Positions 19,563 through 29,126 of a stretch of 64,000 nt of DNA are shown in pieces (position 1 is the stretch's first letter; each line of letters starts with the position of its first letter). The notes under the pieces were generated by a model. That model did no database searches, was not told where the DNA came from, and saw only the letters and a program-made list of their open reading frames with translations. The DNA is taken from assembly GCA_025451845.1 (NCBI GenBank), contig JANWJS010000033.1:124001-188000 (forward strand). The letters run 5' to 3'. A program made the translations under genes and the position numbers. This DNA is from Steroidobacteraceae bacterium. GTDB taxonomy: Bacteria; Pseudomonadota; Gammaproteobacteria; Steroidobacterales; Steroidobacteraceae.

Positions 19563-19583
19563 CGCAAGCTACCTTCGGCAGCT

Positions 19584-21485
19584 TCACCGGTCATTACCCG
19601 CGGATTTTGGCGCAAGGATCTGCTCCAAATAGTCGGTCTTGCCCGGAATGCGGACCAGGTGCGGATATTTCAGTCCGCGGTCGTAATGAACCGTGTAGAG
19701 CTCGACGATGCCGTCGTTCTGCGCCTGCATCCGCAACGGCTCCCCATTCTGCCCATGGGTGATTGCCGCTCGCAGAATCTGCGTGCTGTATGGTTGTCCA
19801 TTGACCGAGATGAGCTTCATGCCCGGCGCGATTCCGGCCTTGAAAGCAGGGCCGCCCCACCGCACGTCGTCGACCTTGCCGACGCTATCGAGGAACATGC
19901 CCACCGAGAACATCTCGTCGACGCCCTTTCCTTCGAGCTCTCCCTCGCCGACATTTTCGAGCGCGTTCTGATACCGGCTGGGTTTGTCGGTGTACACGAG
20001 CTGCCACCCGCTGGCCTCGATACCGGACAAGAGCGGCACCTGCCGGCCGACGCCTTGCAGCCAATCGTGCAGGAATCCGGCCCAGTCATACGGTTGCACC
20101 GCGTTGAGCGTATTCGTGACGTCGCCGAACGTATACGTGCGCGTTACGAAACTCCCATCGTCGCCGCCGAAGAAGCGCTGCGCAAAGTCATCAATGGAAT
20201 ACCGATCGTGGCTCAATGACCGGATTTTCATGTCAACGGCGAGCCACAGCAGCTGACCTTCACGATAGAAGTCGGTTCCGCGGCGCCAGTTCGACCAGCG
20301 CATGGGCGAGCCGTACACCAGTTGCGCGGCGACGGTGGTGTCGATCAGCGGCCGCCAATCGCGGCCAGTGCGGTGCGCCATGGCTGCCGCCCGATAGGCG
20401 ACCACGTCACGCCAGGTGTCCGGCGACCATAATCCGCTTCGCGCGGTCAACATATCACCGAGATAGACCGTGAGGCCCTCATATACCCATAGCCCCCAGC
20501 CCTGCTCCGGCCGCTCGAAGTCGGGCTGCCACAGCTGCGCCGGGCGCATGAACTTGCCGTTCCACGAGTGCGTGTATTCGTGCGGAAGCAAGGAGGCATC
20601 GAGCATGAAGTGATCGGCGTCCGCGAACATCTTCGCGCCGCTGCGTGCGCGGTCGTCACTCGACCGGTGGTGCTCCAGGCCGCCCTTCGACGTGTAGTCG
20701 CTCAACGTCAGCAAAAAGTGATAGTCGTCATAGTGATGCGAGTGGAACAGCTCCTGTTCCTGCTCGACGAGGCGGCGATAGTCAGCGATCTGCACCGCCG
20801 AGATATCGAGGGCCGCGGCCTCATCACCCACCAGATCCAGGTAACGGTGCACCGACGACCGCGGCGGAGTGACATCGATTTCCCGGAAGTATTGCCCGGC
20901 GATCACCGGCGAGTCGACCAGGGTGTTGAACGGGACCGGCTCGAATGCGATGCGCCCGCCGCTGCGCGTTTGTGTCTGCAACGCGCTCGCATAGCGCCAT
21001 CCGGCGGGGATCACCAGCGTCGGCCGATATATCTGCGCCCGGGTCGGATAGCCGGCGTAGTACAGCGCTACCGTATTCCACTCGAGGCCCATCAGGTGCG
21101 GGGTGATCCGATCGCTGGCCGGGAATTGGAAGCGGACGTCGATCCGAGTTACGCCCGCCGGCACCGTCAAGTGAAACGCGAACATGTCCACTGCATCACG
21201 GTGCCACGCGATCCGCTTGCCGCCGGCCGTGATCTCCAGGCCCATCATCTCTTCGATGGGGCCATCCGGTGCGTGATCGCCCGGAATCCACTTCGGATAC
21301 AGCAGCGTCAACGACCCCGGCCTGGCCGGCATCACCTCGTGCACCTGGAAGATCTCCTGGCCGGGACGAGGCAGCCGGACCGTCAACGCAACGGGAGCGG
21401 GTGGCGCAGCCACTCTCTGCGCAGCCACGCTGGGCGCGGACCCCACGAGAGCAACAGTGGCAAGAAGCAACGTCAGTCGTGTCAT
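19584..21485 (-). CDS. M61-family metallopeptidase, secreted
   Basis: Protein of 633 residues with signal peptide (LTLLLATVALVGSAPSVAA). The order is an N-terminal beta domain, a thermolysin-like catalytic domain with HEYTHSWNGK (HExxH) and the Glu ligand in GLWVYEGLTVYLGDML, then a C-terminal PDZ-like domain (GGPAFKAGIAPGMKLISVNGQ). This is the glycyl-aminopeptidase/M61 family, which releases N-terminal Gly or Ala. The ATG at 21485 is chosen because it starts the signal peptide. Together with the neighbouring permease it suggests periplasmic peptide breakdown followed by amino-acid uptake. Confidence 0.9.
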   Translation of the reverse strand: MTRLTLLLATVALVGSAPSVAAQRVAAPPAPVALTVRLPRPGQEIFQVHEVMPARPGSLTLLYPKWIPGDHAPDGPIEEMMGLEITAGGKRIAWHRDAVDMFAFHLTVPAGVTRIDVRFQFPASDRITPHLMGLEWNTVALYYAGYPTRAQIYRPTLVIPAGWRYASALQTQTRSGGRIAFEPVPFNTLVDSPVIAGQYFREIDVTPPRSSVHRYLDLVGDEAAALDISAVQIADYRRLVEQEQELFHSHHYDDYHFLLTLSDYTSKGGLEHHRSSDDRARSGAKMFADADHFMLDASLLPHEYTHSWNGKFMRPAQLWQPDFERPEQGWGLWVYEGLTVYLGDMLTARSGLWSPDTWRDVVAYRAAAMAHRTGRDWRPLIDTTVAAQLVYGSPMRWSNWRRGTDFYREGQLLWLAVDMKIRSLSHDRYSIDDFAQRFFGGDDGSFVTRTYTFGDVTNTLNAVQPYDWAGFLHDWLQGVGRQVPLLSGIEASGWQLVYTDKPSRYQNALENVGEGELEGKGVDEMFSVGMFLDSVGKVDDVRWGGPAFKAGIAPGMKLISVNGQPYSTQILRAAITHGQNGEPLRMQAQNDGIVELYTVHYDRGLKYPHLVRIPGKTDYLEQILAPKSAGNDR

Positions 21486-21571
21486 ACCGCCCCCCGAATG
21501 AATTGATGGCCGCATGGCTCGCCCGTTGCTCAGAAAGTCAGGCAGGTTTCCCCGTTCGCCGACGAGCTCTG

Positions 21572-22942
21572 TTACGTGCGCTGGCGGCCAGGCGAAGGCG
21601 CCGCAGCGGGCGAGCGGCGACGGTGCCACGCCGTCCAGAGGAAGTACAGGGGCGCGCCGGCGAGCGTGATGAGGAGGCTGACGGTGGTGGACCAGAACTG
21701 CGCGTATAGCGCATTCGCAATGACGGCGAGTGTCGCCAGCACGAATAGCGCGGGAACAACGGGGTACCCCAGCGCGCGGTACACGCGTGGAAAGTCCGGA
21801 CGACGCCGCCGCAGCACGAAGAGCGCGATCACGCACAATGCGAGGAACGGCCAGACACCCAGCACGTAGCCTTCGGCCAGCTGCATGAAGTCACGCAGCA
21901 GCACGTAGACCACCGCCAGCACCGCGATGAAGCTGATGGCCACGTAAGGGGTTTCGAACCTCGGATGGATACGGCCGACGGTGCGAAAGAAGAGGCCGTC
22001 CTCGGCCATCGCGAAAAAGACTCGCGGACAGGAGAGGATGCTGCCGTTCAGGGTGCCGAAGACCGACAGCATCACCAGCGCGCCGGCCAGCGAAGCGCCT
22101 GCCCGCCCGAATACCGCTCCGGCGGCATCGGCGGCGACGGATTTCGAGGCCGCGAGCTGCGGCAGCGGCAGCGCGCGCAGATACGCCGCATTGATGAGCA
22201 AATACGCCGCGATGACCACGAGGACACCGCCGATCAGCGCAATCGGCAGGTTGCGCTGCGGGTTTTTGACCTCGCCCGATAGCGTGGTCAGATTTTCCCA
22301 GCCATCGTAGGCCCAAAGCGCGGCGATCAGGCCGATGCCGATGCCGGACCAGTTTGCCGCGCCCATTGGCTGCGCGTGGAAAGGGTTCGCCTGACCTCCG
22401 GGCGCGAAGACGAAAATCGCCACGGATAAGCCCGCAATGGCCAGTACCTTCGCGCCCGTCGAGACGTTCTGGATCACGGCGCCCAACTTCACCGACCGAT
22501 AGTTTGCGGCGGCAACCAGGACGATGAGCACGGCCGCGACCATGTGCTGCACGGACGTCCGAATCGGCACGTAGTACCCCAGGTACTCCGCGAACATCAG
22601 GCTCTGCGCAGCCCACGAGATCGGTGTAGTCAGCAGCCACATCCAGCCGAACAGGAACGCGAGCGGGCGGCCATACGCTTCGCGCAGGTACACGTAGGGG
22701 CCGCCAGCCGCGGGATACATCGCAGCAAGCTCGGCAACCGAGAGCGCGCCGAACAGCGAGACGATGCCCCCCAGGACCCACACCAAAGCGACGCCGGTGA
22801 GGCTGCCGGCCGCAGCCGCGATCGGGGAAGGAACGCGAAAGATGCCGCTGCCGATGATCACCCCGACCACGACCGCCATGCCGGTGACGAGTCCGAGTTT
22901 GCGCGGCAGCTCGCGCGGTGCGGTTGCTGGCGATTCGACCAT
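21572..22942 (-). CDS. APC-superfamily amino-acid permease
   Basis: Protein of 456 residues with about 12 membrane helices. The first helix carries the substrate-binding GSGIF motif (VVVGVIIGSGIFRVP), and YPAAGGPYVYLREAYG, WAYDGWENLTTLSGEVKNPQRNLP are family hallmarks, closest to the LAT/SteT exchanger branch. The substrate is an amino acid of unknown identity. It is encoded upstream of, and on the same strand as, the M61 peptidase. Confidence 0.9.
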   Translation of the reverse strand: MVESPATAPRELPRKLGLVTGMAVVVGVIIGSGIFRVPSPIAAAAGSLTGVALVWVLGGIVSLFGALSVAELAAMYPAAGGPYVYLREAYGRPLAFLFGWMWLLTTPISWAAQSLMFAEYLGYYVPIRTSVQHMVAAVLIVLVAAANYRSVKLGAVIQNVSTGAKVLAIAGLSVAIFVFAPGGQANPFHAQPMGAANWSGIGIGLIAALWAYDGWENLTTLSGEVKNPQRNLPIALIGGVLVVIAAYLLINAAYLRALPLPQLAASKSVAADAAGAVFGRAGASLAGALVMLSVFGTLNGSILSCPRVFFAMAEDGLFFRTVGRIHPRFETPYVAISFIAVLAVVYVLLRDFMQLAEGYVLGVWPFLALCVIALFVLRRRRPDFPRVYRALGYPVVPALFVLATLAVIANALYAQFWSTTVSLLITLAGAPLYFLWTAWHRRRSPAAAPSPGRQRT

Positions 22943-23093
22943 GGCGGCGCATCGTACATGGCAGCCGCGAGCCTGTAGAGACGGGTCGTGCCAGGCCAGC
23001 TACGGCGCCGTCCGCTCCGGCGGATGCGCTAAATCGCGCGCTGAATAGCGGTTCGCGGCATGTTTCAGCCTTGCGTACCGACGGTACAACCAT

Positions 23094-23133
23094 AACCCGC
23101 AGCTATGCCGAATATCGGTCTTTTCATTGGTGG
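23094..23133 (+). promoter_or_regulatory. shared 40-nt element, copy A (upstream of TonB receptor)
   Basis: Composite motif AACCC-N5-TATGCC-N6-CGGTCTTTTCATTGGTGG, ending 148 bp before the receptor start. A second copy with identical spacings lies at 30150-30189. The two share 32 of 40 bases by direct comparison, including an 18-base exact block. No gene was found elsewhere in the 339-bp intergenic region 22943-23281. Candidate binding site for the LysR regulator at 29127-30029 (inference). Confidence 0.7.
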
Positions 23134-23281
23134 TTTCCGATGACGGCTGAGTATCCTCAGTACCATGCCGCGTGTGGTTTGCCTGCGCCGCGCATGACCA
23201 TCGGTCGCTCGTCGTGCCGACGCGATAAAGAAACAAGCAGCGGCTGCCCTTGCCGGTCACCCACAATAGGGGGAGCGTCTC

Positions 23282-26200
23282 ATGAAGCGAGCGTCTTCGC
23301 GTCGATTGCATCGCAACAGCGCCGTCCAGAGGGCCGTGGCGCTCGCCATCGGCTCAGCAGTAATCGGCTTCTCGGGCCCAGCCTGGGGGCAGGCAGTCAC
23401 CGGCACCATCGAGGGGACGGTTCCGGCGGCTTCCGGCGAAAGTATCCGGATCACCGGTGGCTCCGGGTTCAACCGTATCATCAACGTGGACCCCTCCGGC
23501 AGATACTCGACCACCGTTCCAGTCGGTACCTACACGGTGTCCCTGCTGCAGAACGGCAAGGTCGTGCAGTCCAAGACGGACGTCAGTCCGGTTGCCGCGG
23601 GCGCAGTGACCGTCGTCTTTTCCAGCGCGACCGCCACGACGGCCACGACAGCCCTGAGCACCATCCTCATCTCAGCCAGGGCGATCCCCGCGATCGACGT
23701 GTCCACGACCAATCAAGTCACCACGGTGACGGCCCAGGACCTGCTGCGCCTGCCCTTGCAGCGTGACGCGGCGGACATCGCCGCGCTGGCGCCGGGTGTC
23801 GGCATGGGCTCGCCCCAGCTGAGCAGCGGCCCGCTGGGCAACCCGATCAATGTGTTCGGCGGCGCCTCGACAGCCGAGAATGCCTACTACATCGACGGCA
23901 TGAACGTCACCGACGCGCTCACCGCACAGGGCGGTCTCGAGCTGCCGTATGGCGCCATTGAGGAGCAACAGACCCTCATCAGCGGCTACGGCGCCAAATA
24001 TGGCCGGTCCATCGGTGGCGTGATCAACCAGATCGGCAAGAGCGGCACCCACGACTGGCACTTTGGCGTGCGCGCCCTGGTGCAGCCGTCCTTCTTGCAA
24101 GCCGACTTCAAGAATTCCTATTACGCCAATTCGTTGGCGGCATCGAAGGGGTTTCCTCCGGGTCTGCTGCATAGCTACAACACGCCCGAGGATTTCCAGG
24201 AGACGACCTACGACGCCTACGTCAGCGGCCCGATCATCGAGAACAGATTGTTCTTCTTCCTGGCCGCCGAAGAGGACTACACGGGACAAACCACCAACGA
24301 CCTGTCCCTGGGCAACGCGGGTACGTTCGAAAACCCGTTCATCGCCCACGACCGCACGGATGCGCCCAAGTACTACGCCAAGATAAATTGGAACATCAAC
24401 GACAACAATCTGCTCACCCTGACCGGGCTCCAGACCTCGAACAAGACCTGGCAGTCGCAATATAACGTCAACTACGACCCTCCGAGTCTCGGGACTTTCT
24501 CGGGTTTCGGTCAAACGGTAAAGACTACCTTCAGGATGGGGGTGGCAAATTTCACCTCGTACCTCACCGACCAGCTGACCCTGGATGCGATGTTCGGTAG
24601 AACTCACGGCGACTATTCAGTCGTGCAGCCCGAGGGCCCGGGGTTCAATGCATCATTGCCCCACATCTCGAGCGCATCCAATCAGGATCCGCGGTTTGCG
24701 CCGCCCGGCGGTGTTACCAACGCCAACAGCAACTCGACGCAAGCCGACCCCCTGCACCATGTCAACGTCGCGTCTTACCGTGTGAGCCTCAACTACAAGT
24801 GGCGCACTCACGATATTACGGTGGGTATCGATAACATCAATTCCTGGGACTTGCACGACGGCAGCGAGAACACCGGACCCGGTTATTCCTGGATCTATGG
24901 CACCGCCGATCCGGGTGCGGCGCTTCTTACCGGCGCCACCCCCGGAGTCGCGCCCTATGTCGGCCCGTCGGATCAATGCTTCGACGGGACTTGCTACTAT
25001 GCCCAGCAGTCCTTTTCCAAATCATCGGCTTCGGTGAAGGTCCAGCAGCGCGCGCAGTACATCGAGGACAATTGGCACGTCATGTCGAACCTGCTGCTGT
25101 CCTTGGGCTTGCGCAACGACCAATTCACCAACTACGACGGGTCCGGCGTACCCTACATCAAGTTGACCTCGCCCCAATGGGCTCCGCGTTTCGGCTTCAG
25201 CTGGGACGTGAAGGGCGATTCCACCTTCAAGGTATTCGGCAATGCCGGCCGCTATTACCTGGCACTTCCGTTGACCACCGCCCTGTCGATCGCGGCGCCC
25301 GTGGTGAATTATTCCTTGTATGGGACCTACACGGGCATCGATCCGAGGACCGGCGCGCCCATCGGCTTCAAGCCCGTGTACCAGCTGCCGTCGACGGGCG
25401 CGGGGATCGACAGCGAATACGGCCAGGCGAAGGATCCGAGGATATCGGCCTCCCAGAACATCAAGGCCGAGTATTCGGACGACTTCGTGCTCGGCCTGCA
25501 GCACGAGTTCGAGATGTTGGATGAGAAGTGGGTGGCCGGGGCAACGGGCACGTACCAGAAGATGAACCGGATCATCGACGACTATGACGACGAGCAAAGA
25601 GAGTGTGCCGCTGGGCTGGCACAGGGCTATTCCTGGATGACGCCTGAAAACTGCGGCCAGTTTGCCCAAAGCCTCATCCTGATCAACCCGGCCGTAAACC
25701 AGCATATTCTGATGAAGGCCCCCGACGGGAGCCTCGTCCCGGTCAACTTCACGCCGGCGGAACAGGGCTTCCCGAGAGGGGTACTGCGCCAATACTACTC
25801 GCTCGACCTTTCACTGACGCACGTATGGAACGGCAGGTGGGCGGCGAAATTCGACTACGTATTCTCCAAGACGTGGGGCAACACGGAAGGGCCCGTCAGC
25901 ACCTTCTCGCAGCAGAGCGGGTCATATGAATCGATCACGACCGCGTGGGACTTCCCCGAGAGAATGGTGAATTCGTATGGCGTACAGCCGAACGACCGCA
26001 GGCACCAGTTCAAGATCTTCGGATCTTACGGGATCACGCGGGAACTGACGGTAGGCGCCAACCTCTACGCCGCCTCCGGCACTCCCCGGATGTGCCGCGG
26101 CGGATACGGGCCGGATCAGATCGCTTTGCACGGTTCCCATACTTACTACTTTTGCGGCGGCGTGCCGGTTCCTCCGGGCTCGCTGGGCCGTTTGCCCTGG

Positions 26201-26422
26201 ACCACCCGCCTGGACCTCAGCTTGGATTACAAACCGACGCTCAAGTACGTTGATCACGGACTCGACTTGAACGTTGCGGTGTTCAACGTGCTCAATCGTC
26301 AGACACCGCTCTTCATCAACGACTTCTTTGGCACGACCAGCAGTCCCAATTCCGAGTACGGCAGTGTCAACAACTTCACGCCGCCGCGCAGTGTTCGACT
26401 CTCTATTGCCTACGACTATTGA
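23282..26422 (+). CDS. TonB-dependent receptor, Oar-like
   Basis: Outer-membrane active transporter of 1046 residues. A signal peptide (VALAIGSAVIGFSGPAWGQA) is followed by a carboxypeptidase-regulatory-like beta-sandwich domain (about 40-115), the plug (LPLQRDAADIAALAPGV, INVFGGASTAENAYYIDGMNVTD) and a long beta-barrel ending SVRLSIAYDY with the terminal aromatic residue. Oar-like receptors with this N-terminal domain often import peptides or proteins. It shares an upstream element with the dgcN operon, so its substrate may be a D-amino-acid-containing peptide (inference). Ribosome-binding site GGGGGA precedes the ATG. A terminator follows. Confidence 0.93.
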   Translation: MKRASSRRLHRNSAVQRAVALAIGSAVIGFSGPAWGQAVTGTIEGTVPAASGESIRITGGSGFNRIINVDPSGRYSTTVPVGTYTVSLLQNGKVVQSKTDVSPVAAGAVTVVFSSATATTATTALSTILISARAIPAIDVSTTNQVTTVTAQDLLRLPLQRDAADIAALAPGVGMGSPQLSSGPLGNPINVFGGASTAENAYYIDGMNVTDALTAQGGLELPYGAIEEQQTLISGYGAKYGRSIGGVINQIGKSGTHDWHFGVRALVQPSFLQADFKNSYYANSLAASKGFPPGLLHSYNTPEDFQETTYDAYVSGPIIENRLFFFLAAEEDYTGQTTNDLSLGNAGTFENPFIAHDRTDAPKYYAKINWNINDNNLLTLTGLQTSNKTWQSQYNVNYDPPSLGTFSGFGQTVKTTFRMGVANFTSYLTDQLTLDAMFGRTHGDYSVVQPEGPGFNASLPHISSASNQDPRFAPPGGVTNANSNSTQADPLHHVNVASYRVSLNYKWRTHDITVGIDNINSWDLHDGSENTGPGYSWIYGTADPGAALLTGATPGVAPYVGPSDQCFDGTCYYAQQSFSKSSASVKVQQRAQYIEDNWHVMSNLLLSLGLRNDQFTNYDGSGVPYIKLTSPQWAPRFGFSWDVKGDSTFKVFGNAGRYYLALPLTTALSIAAPVVNYSLYGTYTGIDPRTGAPIGFKPVYQLPSTGAGIDSEYGQAKDPRISASQNIKAEYSDDFVLGLQHEFEMLDEKWVAGATGTYQKMNRIIDDYDDEQRECAAGLAQGYSWMTPENCGQFAQSLILINPAVNQHILMKAPDGSLVPVNFTPAEQGFPRGVLRQYYSLDLSLTHVWNGRWAAKFDYVFSKTWGNTEGPVSTFSQQSGSYESITTAWDFPERMVNSYGVQPNDRRHQFKIFGSYGITRELTVGANLYAASGTPRMCRGGYGPDQIALHGSHTYYFCGGVPVPPGSLGRLPWTTRLDLSLDYKPTLKYVDHGLDLNVAVFNVLNRQTPLFINDFFGTTSSPNSEYGSVNNFTPPRSVRLSIAYDY

Positions 26423-26443
26423 CCGGATCCAGTGACGCCTTTG

Positions 26444-26471
26444 CCGCCGGGCCCGCGCCCGGCGGTTTCTT
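26444..26471 (+). terminator. intrinsic terminator after TonB receptor
   Basis: Perfect 9-bp GC stem CCGCCGGGC-CCGC-GCCCGGCGG followed by TTTCTT, 21 bp after the receptor stop codon. Confidence 0.75.
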
Positions 26472-26527
26472 GCGGCGGGTTCGCGATCCGGATAGCATCC
26501 GGGGCACGCCCCCTGTTTGCCCATGAC

Positions 26528-28156
26528 ATGACCTCCGTTACCGAGCCGCAGTCCGCGCAGGTCGCCCTCCGGCGACCGCTGTCATCGGTGGCCTCGCGCC
26601 TGCTGGCCAGGGCGCGCAAAGAGTGGTCGCAGCAACAGTTCGAAGCTGCAGAACAGTCGCTGATCAGCGTGCTGGCATTGGCCCCGGATGAACCGGACGC
26701 CATCCGACTGCTCGGCATGGCGGCGCAGCGCCTCGGCAATCACGTCAAAGCGATCGACTGCTTCCGCCGGGTCCTTGCGCTGGGGCCCGAAGATTCCGAT
26801 CTGCACATGGGGCTCGGCATTGCCTTGTTCGAGCGCGGCGAGGTCGATGACGCGCTGGCGCACTTCCGACGCGCCTGCCAGCTCGAGCCTGCTTCCGCGT
26901 CGGCGTGGTTCAATCTCGGCGAGGCACTCGCACGGCAGGCGCACACGGAAGAGGCCCTCGCCGCGTTGCGGCACACGCTCGAGCTCCAATCCGCGCACCT
27001 ATCCGCCCGGCTCTCGCTGGCCCGGGCACACACCAGTCTGGGGCAAATCGATGCGGCGGTGTCCGAGTTTCGCGAAGTGCTGCGACGCGACCCCGGCAAT
27101 GCCGAAGGATGGTTCGGGCTCTCGAATCTCAACGTGATTCGCTTCCATGCCGCGGACGCCGCTTCTCTGCAGCGTGCTCTGTCACGGGAGGACTTGCCCC
27201 ACCGTGATCGCGAACTGCTCGGATTCGCTTTGGCGAAGGCCCTGGAGGGCCAGGGTGACTACGCGCAGGCCTTCGAAGTATTCCGGTCTGCCAATGCCTC
27301 CCGACGGCGCCGGGTGAAGTGGGATGCGGCGGGGGAGCACAGACGTGTCGATGCGATCCTGCGCGGATTTGCGGACGAGACGCTACCGCCACTCGATAGC
27401 CAGCTCGGGAAAGAAGTCATCCTGATCGTCAGCATCCCCCGCTCGGGCTCGACGCTGGTCGAGCACATCCTGGCTTCGCATCCGGAGGTCGAGGGCGCGA
27501 ACGAGATCAAGGACATGACGCAGGTCATCGATGCGGAGACTGCGCGTCGCAAATCGGCATTTCCACTCTGGGTTCCCGACGCCACGGCCGAGGATTGGCA
27601 ACGCCTTGGCCGCGAGTATCTTGCGCGAACCGCGCGCTGGCGGCTGACCAAGCCGCGGTTCACCGACAAGAGCCTGGTCACCTGGTATCTGGTGGGCGCA
27701 GCATTGGCGATGTTGCCCGCGGCACGCGTGATCGTCGTTCGCCGCGATCCGGTGGAGACCTGCCTGGGCTGCTTCCGCCAGTGCTTCAGCGAAAACAGCG
27801 GCTTTGCCTGTGACCTCGACGAGATGGCCGACTATTGCGGCGACTTCCTGCGCCTGACACGCTTCTGGCTGGAGAAGTATCCGAATCAGGTGTTCGATCT
27901 GCAATACGAAGCCCTGGTGGCCGAGCCGGAGCCCGTGATCCGTCGCCTGCTCGACTTCTGCAATCTCTCGTTCACCCCCGCATGCCTGGAGTTTCACAAG
28001 ACGGCGCGAACGGTGCAGAGTTTGCCCAGCGCCGCCCTCGTGCGCCAACCTTTGCGCAGCGACACCGCGCGCAGCGCGCTTTTTGGTGACAAGCTGGACC
28101 CCTTGCGCCGGCGCTTGCGGAAGGCGGGAGTGGATGTGGGATCGGTTTCCCCGTAA
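26528..28156 (+). CDS. TPR-repeat sulfotransferase-domain protein
   Basis: Protein of 542 residues. The N-terminal half has about five tetratricopeptide repeats (pattern A-x-x-L-G, then A-x-x-x-F-x-x-A-L-x-L-x-P). The C-terminal half is a sulfotransferase-3 domain with the PAPS 5'-phosphosulfate loop IPRSGSTLVEHIL, the 3'-phosphate-binding VIVVRRDPVETCLGCF and KSLVTWYLVGAAL. This architecture often sits beside Oar-like TonB receptors, as here; the sulfated substrate is unknown. ATG at 26528 is preferred over the first ATG at 26432, which lies before the terminator hairpin. Confidence 0.9.
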   Translation: MTSVTEPQSAQVALRRPLSSVASRLLARARKEWSQQQFEAAEQSLISVLALAPDEPDAIRLLGMAAQRLGNHVKAIDCFRRVLALGPEDSDLHMGLGIALFERGEVDDALAHFRRACQLEPASASAWFNLGEALARQAHTEEALAALRHTLELQSAHLSARLSLARAHTSLGQIDAAVSEFREVLRRDPGNAEGWFGLSNLNVIRFHAADAASLQRALSREDLPHRDRELLGFALAKALEGQGDYAQAFEVFRSANASRRRRVKWDAAGEHRRVDAILRGFADETLPPLDSQLGKEVILIVSIPRSGSTLVEHILASHPEVEGANEIKDMTQVIDAETARRKSAFPLWVPDATAEDWQRLGREYLARTARWRLTKPRFTDKSLVTWYLVGAALAMLPAARVIVVRRDPVETCLGCFRQCFSENSGFACDLDEMADYCGDFLRLTRFWLEKYPNQVFDLQYEALVAEPEPVIRRLLDFCNLSFTPACLEFHKTARTVQSLPSAALVRQPLRSDTARSALFGDKLDPLRRRLRKAGVDVGSVSP

Positions 28157-28183
28157 CGGTACTACGAAGCCGAGTTCGATCGC

Positions 28184-29047
28184 ATGGCCGACGCTCTTTC
28201 CACCTGCCTGCTCGACGGCGCCTTGCTGCCCACGAGCTCGGCCCGAATCTCCCCGTTCGATCGCGGCTTTCTGTTCGGCGATGGGATATACGAGGTCGTG
28301 CCCTGTTACGGCGGCAGGCCGTTTCGCCTGCCGGCGCACTTCGACCGGCTGGAGGCGGGGCTGGACGCGCTCGGGATCCACAACCCCTACCCGCGCGCCC
28401 GCTGGGCCGAGCTCATACAGGCGCTCATCACGGCCAACGGTGGCGGCGATATGGGCCTGTATCTCGAGATCACGCGGGGCACCGAACAGGGCCGCGACTT
28501 CCTACCGCAGCCGGGCATGAATCCCACGATTTTTGGCTTCTGCTGGCGGCTGGAGGTGGCGCGGCCCGAGCAACTCGAGCGGGGCATCTCTGTCGTCACG
28601 TTGGAAGACATCCGTTGGCTACGGTGTGACATCAAGTCCATCGCTCTGCTGGCGCCCGTCATGCTGCGGATGGAGGCCAAGCGCCGCGGCGCCGACGAGG
28701 CGATCCTGGTGCGCCAGGGGCGCCTGGCCGAGGGAAGCTCCAGCGCCGTATTCGTGGTCAACGACGGGCGCATTGCCACTGCGCCGGCGAGCAACGAGCG
28801 CCTGCCGAGCATCACTCGTCTCGTCGTGGGCGAAGTCATCGTCGCGCTCGGGCTGCCGTTGGAGGTGCGCGAAATCCATCACGATGAGATCTACACATCC
28901 GACGAGATCTGGATCGCGAGCGCGACCCGTGAGGTGATGCCCGTTACGCTTCTCGACGGCCGCGCCTTGGGCACGGGGAAACCGGGCCCGATCTGGCGCC
29001 GCGTCTTCGACGAATACCAGGCGTTCAAGAAACGCGAAGCGGCGTGA
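28184..29047 (+). CDS. dat: class IV aminotransferase, probable D-amino-acid (D-alanine) aminotransferase
   Basis: PLP enzyme of 287 residues of the D-AAT/BCAT fold: entry motif PFDRGFLFGDGIYEVVPCYGGRPFRL, PLP-lysine in RWLRCDIKSIALLAPVM, and the cofactor phosphate site LAEGSSSAVFVVNDG. The overall pattern, with a short small-domain arm and RCDIKS, fits D-alanine aminotransferase better than branched-chain enzymes. It would interconvert D-Ala, D-Glu and their keto acids. It lies 27 bp after the TPR-sulfotransferase, in the same transcription direction, and next to the lysR/dgcN pair. Confidence 0.87.
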   Translation: MADALSTCLLDGALLPTSSARISPFDRGFLFGDGIYEVVPCYGGRPFRLPAHFDRLEAGLDALGIHNPYPRARWAELIQALITANGGGDMGLYLEITRGTEQGRDFLPQPGMNPTIFGFCWRLEVARPEQLERGISVVTLEDIRWLRCDIKSIALLAPVMLRMEAKRRGADEAILVRQGRLAEGSSSAVFVVNDGRIATAPASNERLPSITRLVVGEVIVALGLPLEVREIHHDEIYTSDEIWIASATREVMPVTLLDGRALGTGKPGPIWRRVFDEYQAFKKREAA

Positions 29048-29126
29048 CGCGCATTATCCTTACGGAGCCATATGGAGCACGGGCATCTGCTCAGTGAGCG
29101 CGCTGCGGGCGATTCGACTGCAGCCG